Assembly (NCBI GenBank): GCA_019416425.1 | Contig: DXXK01000086.1 | Span: forward strand, 1-44,514 | DNA: 44,514 bases | Direction: 5' to 3' | Source of the DNA: Bacteroidales bacterium | GTDB taxonomy: Bacteria; Bacteroidota; Bacteroidia; Bacteroidales; Muribaculaceae | Shown here: positions 34,601 through 42,092 of the stretch, in pieces | Numbering within the stretch: the first letter of the stretch is position 1 | How the letters are laid out: each line of letters begins with the position of its first letter | Program-made: the position numbers and the translations under genes | The notes under the pieces: model-generated | The model's input: the letters and a program-made list of their open reading frames with translations, nothing else | What the model was told of the DNA's origin: nothing | The model's database searches: none

Positions 34601-35875
34601 ATGAACATCTGCGACCTACTGATAGTCAACGCACGGCCCGGCAACCCCGACTCCGATCCTGTGGACATAGCAGTCCGCAGCGGCGTGATACGTGCCATCG
34701 GGCCAAATCTGGACTATACATCGACCAAGGCCGTCTATGCCAACGGCGCAGTCGTGCTGCCCGGCCTGGTGGACGTGCACGTGCACTTCCGCGAGCCAGG
34801 CTTCGAATACAAGGAAACCATCAAGACCGGCTCGATGGCGGCGGCCGCGGGGGGATTCACCACCGTGTTCACCATGCCGAACCTGAAGCCGGTGCCCGAC
34901 ACGATGGAGCATCTGCGCCGGCAGCTTGACGCCATCACGCGCGACGCCGTGATCGAGGTCCTCCCCTACGGATCCATCACCATGCAGCGCATGGGTCAGG
35001 AGCCGGTTGACTACTACGAGCTGGCGCCGTACGTCTGCGCCTTCAGCGACGACGGCTCGGGCATCGAGTCGGCCGACATAATGGAGGAAGCCATGCGGCG
35101 CATATCCAGGACCGGCAAGGTCCTGGCCGAGCATTGCGAGGTGATGTCGCTGGTACGCAAGGGCTGCATCCACGACGGCGAGTACGCCCATGCCCACGAC
35201 CTGCCGGGCATCTGCTCCGAGAGCGAGTGGAAGGAAGTGGAACGCAACATCCTGCTGGCCGAGAAGACGGGATGCCGTCTTCATATCTGCCACGTCTCCA
35301 CCAAGGAGAGCGTCGAGCTGATCCGTCAGGCCAAGGCACGCGGCGTGGATGTCACCGCAGAGACCGGCGCCCACTACATCGCGTTCAGCGACAGGGACCT
35401 CCAGGACGAGGGCCGCTTCAAGATGAACCCGCCGCTGCGTGGCGAGGAGGACCGTCAGGCGCTGATCCGCGGACTTCAGGACGGAACCATCGACTGCATC
35501 GCCTCCGACCATGCCCCGCACAGCGAGGAGGAGAAGAGCCGGGGGTTGCTGCTGTCGGCAATGGGCGTTACCGGAATCGAGCTCTCGCTGGCAGCCACAT
35601 ATACCTACGCCGTACGTACGGGACTGATTCCGTTCGACCTTATGGTGGACCTGATGGCCAGAAATCCCCGCCGAATCTTCGGCATCAAGGGAGGCCTGGA
35701 GGTAGGCCAGCGCGCCGATCTTGCAGTAGTGGATTTCGACACTCCCTACACTGTCGATCCGGACACATTCCTGTCCATGGGCAAGGCCACTCCGTTCGCC
35801 GGCCGTGAACTTTATGGCCGGGTTCTGCATACTATCTATAACGGCAACCCTGTATTTAACCACACACCACAATGA
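34601..35875 (+). CDS. pyrC: Dihydroorotase
   Basis: 424 residues, the long (class I type) dihydroorotase of the amidohydrolase superfamily. Metal ligands are seen in VDVHVHFREPGFEYKET (about 60-76), LAEHCEV (about 175), LHICHVSTKESVELI (about 227-241) and IASDHAPHSEEEK (about 303-315). The GGFTTVFTMPNLKPVPD segment (about 86-102) is the family signature. It cyclises carbamoyl aspartate to dihydroorotate. Its stop overlaps the pyrK start by 4 nt (ATGA), so translation is coupled. Confidence 0.95.
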   Translation: MNICDLLIVNARPGNPDSDPVDIAVRSGVIRAIGPNLDYTSTKAVYANGAVVLPGLVDVHVHFREPGFEYKETIKTGSMAAAAGGFTTVFTMPNLKPVPDTMEHLRRQLDAITRDAVIEVLPYGSITMQRMGQEPVDYYELAPYVCAFSDDGSGIESADIMEEAMRRISRTGKVLAEHCEVMSLVRKGCIHDGEYAHAHDLPGICSESEWKEVERNILLAEKTGCRLHICHVSTKESVELIRQAKARGVDVTAETGAHYIAFSDRDLQDEGRFKMNPPLRGEEDRQALIRGLQDGTIDCIASDHAPHSEEEKSRGLLLSAMGVTGIELSLAATYTYAVRTGLIPFDLMVDLMARNPRRIFGIKGGLEVGQRADLAVVDFDTPYTVDPDTFLSMGKATPFAGRELYGRVLHTIYNGNPVFNHTPQ

Positions 35876-36606
35876 TCTTCACCGTAATTGAAAACACTCA
35901 ACTGAACGAGTCGACATGGCTGATGCGGCTGCGTGGCGACGCCACCTCGATAGTGCGTCCCGGACAGTTCGTCAACGTCAAGGTCGACGACTGTTTCCTG
36001 CGCCGTCCCATCTCGCTGGCCGACTGGGACGACAGCACGATCCTGCTGGCCTACCAGGTGGTGGGCAAAGGCACCGGCACCATGGCTTCGACACTGCCGG
36101 ACCGCACGTTCGACATCCTGCCCGGTCTGGGCAACGGCTTCGACCACATGCTTGACGTCAAGAATCCTGTTTTGTTAGGGGGCGGCATCGGCGTCGCTCC
36201 TCTGTACGGCCTGGCCAAGGCCCTGCTGGCACGCGGCGTCACCCCGACCGCCATACTTGGCTTTAATTCCGCCGACCGCGCAGTGATGGTGGACATGTTC
36301 CAGGCTCTCGGCATTCCCGTCCATGTGGCCACGGTCGACGGCTCGATGGGCACCAAGGGCTTCGTGACTGACGTGATCCGCGAGAAGGGACTGACTCCCG
36401 ACTATTTCTACGCATGCGGCCCGATGCCCATGCTCCGCGCCGTATCGGACGGTCTCGACATCCCCGGCGAGCTCAGCCTGGAGGTGCGCATGGCCTGCGG
36501 TTTCGGCATCTGCGCATGCTGCCCGATCAAAACTATCCACGGCCCCGCCGGCGTCTGCAAGAAGGGTCCGGTATTCAAAAAGGAGGAGATAATATGGGAA
36601 GACTGA
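35872..36606 (+). CDS. pyrK: Dihydroorotate dehydrogenase electron-transfer subunit
   Basis: 244 residues, ferredoxin-reductase type. The FAD-binding domain has VRPGQFVNVKVDDCFLRRPISLAD (about 24-48), the NAD-binding half has LLGGGIGVAPLYGLAKALL (about 102-120), and the C-terminal cluster motif ACGFGICACCPIK..GVCKKGPVF (about 206-235) holds the cysteines of the [2Fe-2S] cluster. With PyrD it forms the class 1B heterotetramer that uses NAD+ as electron acceptor. It overlaps pyrD by 13 nt. Confidence 0.95.
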   Translation: MIFTVIENTQLNESTWLMRLRGDATSIVRPGQFVNVKVDDCFLRRPISLADWDDSTILLAYQVVGKGTGTMASTLPDRTFDILPGLGNGFDHMLDVKNPVLLGGGIGVAPLYGLAKALLARGVTPTAILGFNSADRAVMVDMFQALGIPVHVATVDGSMGTKGFVTDVIREKGLTPDYFYACGPMPMLRAVSDGLDIPGELSLEVRMACGFGICACCPIKTIHGPAGVCKKGPVFKKEEIIWED

Positions 36607-37514
36607 ATCAACAGGGACTTGAGGTCCGACTGGGCGACCTGACGCTCCAGAATCCCGTCATACCGGCCAGCGGATGCTTTGCCTACGGTTACGTGATGGC
36701 ACCATTCTACGACCTGGACAACTTAGGAGGCATATCCATCAAGGGCACCACGCGCGAGGCCCGCTTCGGCAATCCGCTGCCACGCGTGGCGGAGTGTCCC
36801 GCCGGCATGATCAACTCCGTGGGCCTGATGAACCCCGGCATCGAGAACGTGATCCATGAGGAGCTGCCGCGCCTGCGTCAGGTGTTCCACGGTCCCATCG
36901 TGGCCAACATCAGCGGATTCTCAGTGGATGAATATGTTCACAACTGCCGCCGGATCGACCCGGAGGAGCAGGTGGAGATAATCGAGCTGAACGTCAGCTG
37001 CCCCAACGTGCACGGCGGCGGCATGGCCTTCGGCACGTCGGCCGAATCGGTGGCTCATGTCACCTCCGAGGTCAAGAAGGTGACCAAGACCCCCGTCTAC
37101 GTCAAGCTGAGTCCCAACGTGACGGACATCACCGAGATCGCCAAGGCCGCCGAGGGCGCCGGCGCCGATGGACTGGTGTGCTGCAACACCTTCCTGGGCA
37201 TGCGCATCGACCTGAAGACCCGCAGGCCTGTGATCGCCAACGTGATGGGCGGATTCTCGGGTCCGGCTGTGTTTCCCATGGCACTGCGTGCCGTCTACCA
37301 GGTGTCGCATGCCGTCGACATACCGGTGATAGGCTGCGGCGGCGTCATGACAGCCGACGACGCGCTGGAGATGATGATGGCCGGAGCCAAGGCCATCGAG
37401 GTGGGATCGGCCAACCTGGTTGACCCCATGGCATGCTACAACATTGTCCGCGAGCTGCCCGAGGCAATGAAGAAATACGGCATCGAGTCCCTGCAGGACA
37501 TGCCGCGCATATAA
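36594..37514 (+). CDS. pyrD: Dihydroorotate dehydrogenase 1B catalytic subunit
   Basis: The ATG at 36594 gives 306 residues starting MGRLNQQGLEVRLGDLTLQNPVIPASG; the frame is open upstream inside pyrK. FMN-site motifs are FAYGYVM, SIKGTTREARFGNP (about 48-61), ELNVSCPNVHGGG (about 132-144, with the active-site Cys of the class 1B type) and IPVIGCGGVMTADDALEMMMAGAKAIEVGSAN (about 243-274). It oxidises dihydroorotate to orotate. An intrinsic terminator follows directly after the stop. Confidence 0.95.
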   Translation: MGRLNQQGLEVRLGDLTLQNPVIPASGCFAYGYVMAPFYDLDNLGGISIKGTTREARFGNPLPRVAECPAGMINSVGLMNPGIENVIHEELPRLRQVFHGPIVANISGFSVDEYVHNCRRIDPEEQVEIIELNVSCPNVHGGGMAFGTSAESVAHVTSEVKKVTKTPVYVKLSPNVTDITEIAKAAEGAGADGLVCCNTFLGMRIDLKTRRPVIANVMGGFSGPAVFPMALRAVYQVSHAVDIPVIGCGGVMTADDALEMMMAGAKAIEVGSANLVDPMACYNIVRELPEAMKKYGIESLQDMPRI

Positions 37515-37519
37515 TCAGA

Positions 37520-37560
37520 CGGTTGTATCCGGGCCTCGGGCAGGATACAACCGATTTTTA
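37520..37560 (+). terminator. Intrinsic terminator inside the pyr operon
   Basis: CGGTTGTATCC (37520-37530) and GGATACAACCG (37543-37553) form a perfect 11-bp stem with a 12-nt loop, followed by ATTTTTA. It lies between pyrD and pyrF. There is no clear -7 box between it and pyrF, so either readthrough supplies pyrFEB or a weak promoter lies further upstream. Confidence 0.8.
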
Positions 37561-37580
37561 CAACAAGCAACATAACAATT

Positions 37581-38291
37581 ATGAACAAAGACGTCATCAT
37601 AGCCTGCGACTTTCCGAATGCAGACACCACATTCAAGTTTCTGGAGCAATTCGGCGACGAGCGCCCCTTCGTGAAGATCGGCATGGAGCTGTTCTACGGC
37701 GCCGGACCCGACATCGTGAAGAAACTCCGCGAGCGTGGCCACCGTATCTTCCTTGACCTGAAGCTCCACGACATTCCCAACACAGTCCGCAAGGCCATGC
37801 GCGTTCTGGCCGCCCAGGACATCGACATGGTGAACGTGCATGCGGCGGGAACCAAGGAGATGATGGCCGCGGCGCTGCAGGGTCTGGAGGAAGGAACTCC
37901 GGAAGGCCGTCAGCGTCCCTACCTGATTGCCGTGACCCAGCTGACCTCCACGTCTCCCCAGGCTCTGAAGGAACAGCTGCTGATCGAGACTCCGATGGAC
38001 AAGACCATAGCCCGCTACGCGCAGAACGCCAAGGAGGCGGGACTCGACGGCGTGGTGTGCTCTCCGCTGGAGGCCGCGATCGTCAAGGAGGCCTGCGGGC
38101 CTGAGTTCCTGACGGTTACTCCCGGCATCCGCTACCCTGACTCGGGCGCCGACGACCAGTCGCGCGTCACCACACCGGCGCGTGCCCGCGAGATCGGCTC
38201 GGACTTCATTGTGATCGGCCGTCCCATCACCGCCGCCGCGGATCCCGTGGCCGCATACCACCGCGCACTGAACGAATTCACCGGTAAATAA
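37581..38291 (+). CDS. pyrF: Orotidine 5'-phosphate decarboxylase
   Basis: 236 residues of normal PyrF length. The substrate-binding and catalytic motif FLDLKLHDIPNTV (about 56-68, Asp-Lys-Asp), the N-terminal VIIACDFPNADTTF strand, FVKIGMELFY and the C-terminal VTPGIRYPDSGADDQSRVTTP..IGSDFIVIGRPIT block are present. It turns OMP into UMP, the last step of the pathway. The gene starts 67 nt after pyrD, past the terminator, and is 28 nt from pyrE. Confidence 0.95.
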   Translation: MNKDVIIACDFPNADTTFKFLEQFGDERPFVKIGMELFYGAGPDIVKKLRERGHRIFLDLKLHDIPNTVRKAMRVLAAQDIDMVNVHAAGTKEMMAAALQGLEEGTPEGRQRPYLIAVTQLTSTSPQALKEQLLIETPMDKTIARYAQNAKEAGLDGVVCSPLEAAIVKEACGPEFLTVTPGIRYPDSGADDQSRVTTPARAREIGSDFIVIGRPITAAADPVAAYHRALNEFTGK

Positions 38292-38319
38292 TCCTCCAAC
38301 CATTCATACCATATACACA

Positions 38320-38952
38320 ATGGAAAAGAAAGTAGCAAAGGCACTGCTGAGCATCAAGGCAGTGTTCCTGCGTCCCGACGACCCGTTCACCTGGGCCAGC
38401 GGAATCAAATCGCCCGTCTACTGCGACAACCGCCTGACCCTGGGCTATCCGGAGGTCCGCGACATCATCGAGAACGGCATCGCCGAGACCGTCAAGAAAT
38501 ACTATCCCGAAGCCGAAGCCCTGATGGGCACATCCACGGCCGGCATAGCGCATGCCGCCATCGCAGCCCATCTGATGGGACTCCCCATGGGCTACGTACG
38601 CGGGTCGGCCAAGGACCACGGCCGCAACAACCGCATCGAGGGCCGTCTGGACCCGGCCATGAAGGTAGTGGTGGTCGAGGACCTGATCTCCACGGCCGGC
38701 AGCTGCGTCGAGACCGTCGAGGCTCTCCGCGAGGCCGGTGCCGAGGTGCTGGGCATCGTCTCGATCTTCACCTACGGAATGCAGAAGGGGCTGGACCGTC
38801 TGGCCGCCGCCAACGTCGAGAACCACTCGCTATCCAATTTCCAGACCCTGGTCAAGGTTGCCGCCGAGGAAGGCTACATCCAGCACGATCAGGTTCCGAT
38901 GCTGGAACGTTTCATCGCCGATCCGTCGTCCGACTGGATGAAAAAGGACTAA
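38320..38952 (+). CDS. pyrE: Orotate phosphoribosyltransferase
   Basis: 210 residues, with the PRPP-binding motif VVVVEDLISTAGSCVETVEAL (about 114-134) and FTWASGIKSPVYCDNRLTL (about 25-43) and MGYVRGSAKDHGRNNRIEG (about 90-108) carrying the flexible-loop lysine and arginine. It couples orotate and PRPP to OMP. As usual in the operon it stands next to pyrF; a 15-nt gap leads to pyrB. Confidence 0.94.
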   Translation: MEKKVAKALLSIKAVFLRPDDPFTWASGIKSPVYCDNRLTLGYPEVRDIIENGIAETVKKYYPEAEALMGTSTAGIAHAAIAAHLMGLPMGYVRGSAKDHGRNNRIEGRLDPAMKVVVVEDLISTAGSCVETVEALREAGAEVLGIVSIFTYGMQKGLDRLAAANVENHSLSNFQTLVKVAAEEGYIQHDQVPMLERFIADPSSDWMKKD

Positions 38953-38967
38953 GAACAACATCACACC

Positions 38968-40056
38968 ATGCGTCATCTCATAGACCCCACCGACCTGAGC
39001 ACCGAGGAGCTTCAGGAAATCATAGACCTGGGACTTGACATAATCGAGAACCCGGGCAAGTACGCCGATGCATGCAAGGGCCGCAAGCTGGCGACACTGT
39101 TCTACGAGCCGTCGACCCGCACGCGCCTGTCGTTCACATCGGCGATGATGGAGCTGGGCGGCAACGTCATCGGCTTCAGCAACGCCGGCAATACCTCCGT
39201 AAGCAAGGGCGAGACCGTTGCGGACACCACCAAGGTGATCAACTGCTTCGCCGACATCATCGCGATGCGCCACTCCGTGGAGGGCGCCCCGCTGGTATCT
39301 GCGATCAATTCCAGCATTCCTGTGATCAACGCCGGCGACGGCTCGCACGCGCATCCCACCCAGACGCTGACCGACCTGCTGACCATCCGCCGCGAGATCG
39401 GCCGCTTCGACAACCTGACGATCGGCTTCTGCGGCGACCTGCGATTCGGCCGCACCGTCCACTCGCTGATCAAGGCACTGTCGCGCTACAAGAACATCAA
39501 GGTCGTGCTGATCGCCCCGGACCAGCTGCGTCTCCCCGCATACATGAAGGAAGAGGTGTGCGACCGTTACGGCATACCGTACGTGGAGGTCAATTCCATG
39601 GAGGAGGTAATGCCCGAGCTGGACGTGCTGTACATGACCCGCGTGCAGAAGGAGCGCTTCCTGGACCAGGACGACTACGACCGCGTCAAGGACTGCTTCA
39701 TCCTGACTCCGGAGAAGCTGAGGAACGCCAAGCCGACGATGCGCATCCTGCATCCGCTGCCCCGCGTCAACGAGATCACAGTCGAGGTTGACCAGGATCC
39801 CCGCGCCGCCTACTTCCGCCAGGTGGCCAACGGCAAATACGTCCGTATGGCACTGATCCTGAAGCTTCTGGAATGGGCCAGGAACGAGCCGCGCCATCAG
39901 GGCCTCATCCCCGGCGACACGGTAACTGGCCAGCACATCTGCTCCAACCCCAAGTGCATCAGCAACGTCGAGAACGTACCCGCGATGTTCCGGCCCGACC
40001 GCGCCAACGCCGGCCGGTACCGCTGCGTCTACTGCGAGTCCAAGCCCCGTTCCTGA
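38968..40056 (+). CDS. pyrB: Aspartate carbamoyltransferase with C-terminal PyrI-type zinc domain
   Basis: 362 residues. Residues 1-310 are a complete catalytic chain: FYEPSTRTRLSF (about 45-56), SVSKGETVADT (about 74-84), HPTQTLTDLLT (about 129-139) and LHPLPRVNEI (about 269-278). Standalone catalytic chains end near 310. Here a further segment follows, HICSNPKCISNVENVPAMFR.. RYRCVYCESKP (323-359), with Cys325, Cys330, Cys353 and Cys356. This resembles the zinc domain at the end of the regulatory chain PyrI, which contacts the catalytic chain, but the nucleotide-binding domain of PyrI is missing and no pyrI gene is in the window. The gene overlaps the convergent fusion gene by 28 nt. Confidence 0.9.
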   Translation: MRHLIDPTDLSTEELQEIIDLGLDIIENPGKYADACKGRKLATLFYEPSTRTRLSFTSAMMELGGNVIGFSNAGNTSVSKGETVADTTKVINCFADIIAMRHSVEGAPLVSAINSSIPVINAGDGSHAHPTQTLTDLLTIRREIGRFDNLTIGFCGDLRFGRTVHSLIKALSRYKNIKVVLIAPDQLRLPAYMKEEVCDRYGIPYVEVNSMEEVMPELDVLYMTRVQKERFLDQDDYDRVKDCFILTPEKLRNAKPTMRILHPLPRVNEITVEVDQDPRAAYFRQVANGKYVRMALILKLLEWARNEPRHQGLIPGDTVTGQHICSNPKCISNVENVPAMFRPDRANAGRYRCVYCESKPRS

Positions 40057-41471
40057 TCAGCAACCTTGTCGGCGGTCAGGCGGGAGGAGCTTACGGCCCA
40101 GGAGAGACCGTTGCCCTCGGGGAAGCTGAGGTGGTAGAGCAATTCGCCGCTCTTCTTCTCGACCAACGTGATCTCGGCACACATTCCGGCCATCTCGCCG
40201 CCACGGATCAATATCCTGTCCCCGGGTTCGAAAACGACGCTGTCCTCAGCGGCGATCTCGGACCCGGGGTCAATGTATCCGATGGCCCGCTGCAAAGTCC
40301 GTATCTCCCGGTCGGTTATCACGGCATAGGGAGCTCCGGGACCGCGGCCGGTACGGTAACACCACGCCAGGTCGCCGATGTTCCGGAATATCGGCGTGAT
40401 ATCGGAAGCCCTGCTCATGAAGAACACCAGACCCGGGATGGCGGGGCGGTCGTCGAATACGATCTTCCGTCCCACGCGTCTGGCGATCTCAACCGTCGGA
40501 CTGTAGACATCAGTCATCCGTGCGGACTGTCCCGTGTCATCCAGACGCTCCATCACCTTGGCGCAGGTCACCCCGGGTCTGAGTCGCATCACATGCCACT
40601 GCACGGGATCGTTGACCACGATGTCGCGGACCTGGCCAAGGATACGCGCGCGTTCGGCGGATTCATCCTCAGGAACCGGACCCGGCGACATCATGACGAA
40701 CGCCGGGGATGTAGCCGATGTCTTACCGGCTATATCCACAGCGCGCTGTATCGAGCCTGTGGACTCGTAGACGGCCGTCAGCCAAAGGTCGAACGCAGTC
40801 GCCGAGGGATTGGACGCGATGTCCAGACCGCAGGAACGCAGGGCGTTGCGGAACAGCGCGGTCAGCCGCTCCGCAATCCGACGCGGAGCGAGTTCCGATT
40901 GCCCTAACGGAAACAGGAACTTGCGGCGCGGCGCAGCGTAACGACCGTGGATCTCCCTGAGCATCGGGCTGTCGGGCAGCTCGTCGGTGCGTTTCCATGC
41001 GGCGAGGGCGTTAAAATCCAGGCCGCCGCAGAGCACGGCGAAGACCGTCAGGTCGATTCCGAGACGCGTCTCGCCGGCCGTGGCGCGTCCCCGCTCCATG
41101 AGTTCCTGCAGACGGTGGATGACACGACCGCCTACGTTACGGCGGAAGATTGCTTCAGGGAGCTCGTTCACACGACGGCACACGGACTGGTGCGCTTGTT
41201 TCAGCTCGGGAGGCTTGGCGTATTTAGTGTTGTTGGCCAAAGCGTAGACCAGACGAAGATAGCTGAGTGCAGTACTGCGGCTCAGACCCTCGTAAAACAT
41301 CCACGACATCCATTCCGTCATTAATGATTCATTGAAGTCCGACTCATGCAAGTCACGACCGCCGACAAAACCCGCAAAGGTCTTGAAGGCATAATACTGG
41401 GTCTTGTTGCCCGATGTTCCTCCTCGGGACTGCAGCCGGGACCGGAATGCCGTTAGAATATGTTCCTGCAC
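40029..41471 (-). CDS. Degenerate tyrosine recombinase fused to a UpxY/NusG-like antiterminator
   Basis: 480 residues from a GTG start. Residues 1-90 resemble the SAM-like core-binding domain of Bacteroidetes integrases (YYAFKTFAGFVGG, GLSRSTALSYLRLVYALANN). Residues 135-262 follow the integrase catalytic domain, but every catalytic residue seems lost: FAVLCGGLDF replaces the segment with the first Arg, TAFDLWLTAV replaces HxxR, AGKTS replaces LGHss, and Phe258 stands where Tyr is expected. After a linker (263-287) an NGN domain begins (WHVMRLRPGVTCAKVMERLDD, 292-312; IPGLVFFMS, 345-353), then a KOW segment (GDRILIRGGEMAGMCAEI, 417-434). NGN-KOW proteins of the UpxY/NusG type let RNA polymerase read through terminators of capsule operons. 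The product is probably a DNA-targeted or repurposed transcription factor. Confidence 0.75.
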   Translation of the reverse strand: MQEHILTAFRSRLQSRGGTSGNKTQYYAFKTFAGFVGGRDLHESDFNESLMTEWMSWMFYEGLSRSTALSYLRLVYALANNTKYAKPPELKQAHQSVCRRVNELPEAIFRRNVGGRVIHRLQELMERGRATAGETRLGIDLTVFAVLCGGLDFNALAAWKRTDELPDSPMLREIHGRYAAPRRKFLFPLGQSELAPRRIAERLTALFRNALRSCGLDIASNPSATAFDLWLTAVYESTGSIQRAVDIAGKTSATSPAFVMMSPGPVPEDESAERARILGQVRDIVVNDPVQWHVMRLRPGVTCAKVMERLDDTGQSARMTDVYSPTVEIARRVGRKIVFDDRPAIPGLVFFMSRASDITPIFRNIGDLAWCYRTGRGPGAPYAVITDREIRTLQRAIGYIDPGSEIAAEDSVVFEPGDRILIRGGEMAGMCAEITLVEKKSGELLYHLSFPEGNGLSWAVSSSRLTADKVADQERGLDSQ

Positions 41472-41496
41472 AGTTTCTCTATCTTGGTCTTTTCTG

Positions 41497-41528
41497 CAAA
41501 ATTACTAATTATTTGTCATCCGGGCAAA
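41497..41528 (-). promoter_or_regulatory. Promoter of the recombinase-NusG fusion gene
   Basis: On the minus strand, TTTG at 41528-41525 and TAATTTTG at 41504-41497 are exactly 20 nt apart, a consensus Bacteroidetes promoter. The GTG start at 41471 would be about 20 nt from the transcription start. Confidence 0.75.
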
Positions 41529-42020
41529 TCAACTGATGTCCTATGCTTTGTTCCAAAAATTTTCACGCTACAGGAGCTGTGTCTGTCAAATGTAATTTCG
41601 TGACCGTGCGACAGTGAAAACAGGTCTTGAGAAAAATTATCTGGCTGCAGGAGCAACGCACGTGTGGTGGCGCGCAAAGCCGCAAAGGGCTCCGCGTCGT
41701 TCTCAAATGCTGAAATGGATGACGGCTCCCCGGCCTGCGCTAAGCCCGCTATGGGTTATGGATAACCCGGGACGCGGATTCCGCTGAGCCGTCCGGAGGG
41801 TTTCGCGGCCTTGGCGTCGGGAATCACGATTCCATCGCGGCCTTGGCGGGAGCGGCGACACTTCGGATGGCAGATGCTCCGGCTCTTATCCATAGGCCCT
41901 CTTTGCGGCTTTGCGCGCCCCGAAAGTCATCTGTATGACGGGATAACGCAATCGGGAAGAATAATTATCCTCTGCGGGAACCTCTGCGTGCTTGGCGCAC
42001 TCCACGTGTGGCAGCAATCG
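41529..42020. other. Repeat-rich non-coding spacer
   Basis: Nearly 500 nt without a convincing gene (an 82-codon open frame at 41811-42059 looks like a GC-rich artefact). It contains the long inverted repeat at 41669-41919, the 7-bp dyad GGGTTAT/ATAACCC around 41753-41768, a 14-nt direct repeat TCGCGGCCTTGGCG at 41803-41816 and 41834-41847, and several TTTGCGGC/TCTGCGTGC-type motifs. The region looks like a decayed or non-autonomous repeat element. Confidence 0.5.
41669..41919. repeat. Inverted repeat pair flanking 205 nt
   Basis: The left copy (41669-41690, GGCGCGCAAAGCCGCAAAGG plus GC) is complementary to the right copy (41896-41919) over 22 nt, with a 2-nt CT insertion in the right copy. 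The enclosed 205 nt have no gene. A transposable-element remnant (MITE-like), an invertible segment or a very long RNA stem are all possible. Confidence 0.65.
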
Positions 42021-42022
42021 AA

Positions 42023-42057
42023 AATCGGCTGCGATACCGGTAGTATCGCAGCCGATT
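42023..42057 (-). terminator. Terminator of the LRR protein gene
   Basis: Two perfect 15-nt arms (AATCGGCTGCGATAC and its complement) enclose a 5-nt loop. On the minus strand TTTTCGATT follows. It begins 36 nt past the LRR gene stop. Confidence 0.85.
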
Positions 42058-42092
42058 GAATCGGTGAGCCTTATGTATGTCTCCGCAACAGA

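Noticed and set aside
41803..41847. Short direct repeats as a CRISPR array
   Set aside because: Only two 14-nt copies, no regular spacers and no cas gene in the window.
41811..42059. 82-codon plus-strand ORF in the repeat region
   Set aside because: It runs through the inverted repeat and into the terminator of the LRR gene and shows no protein-like features.
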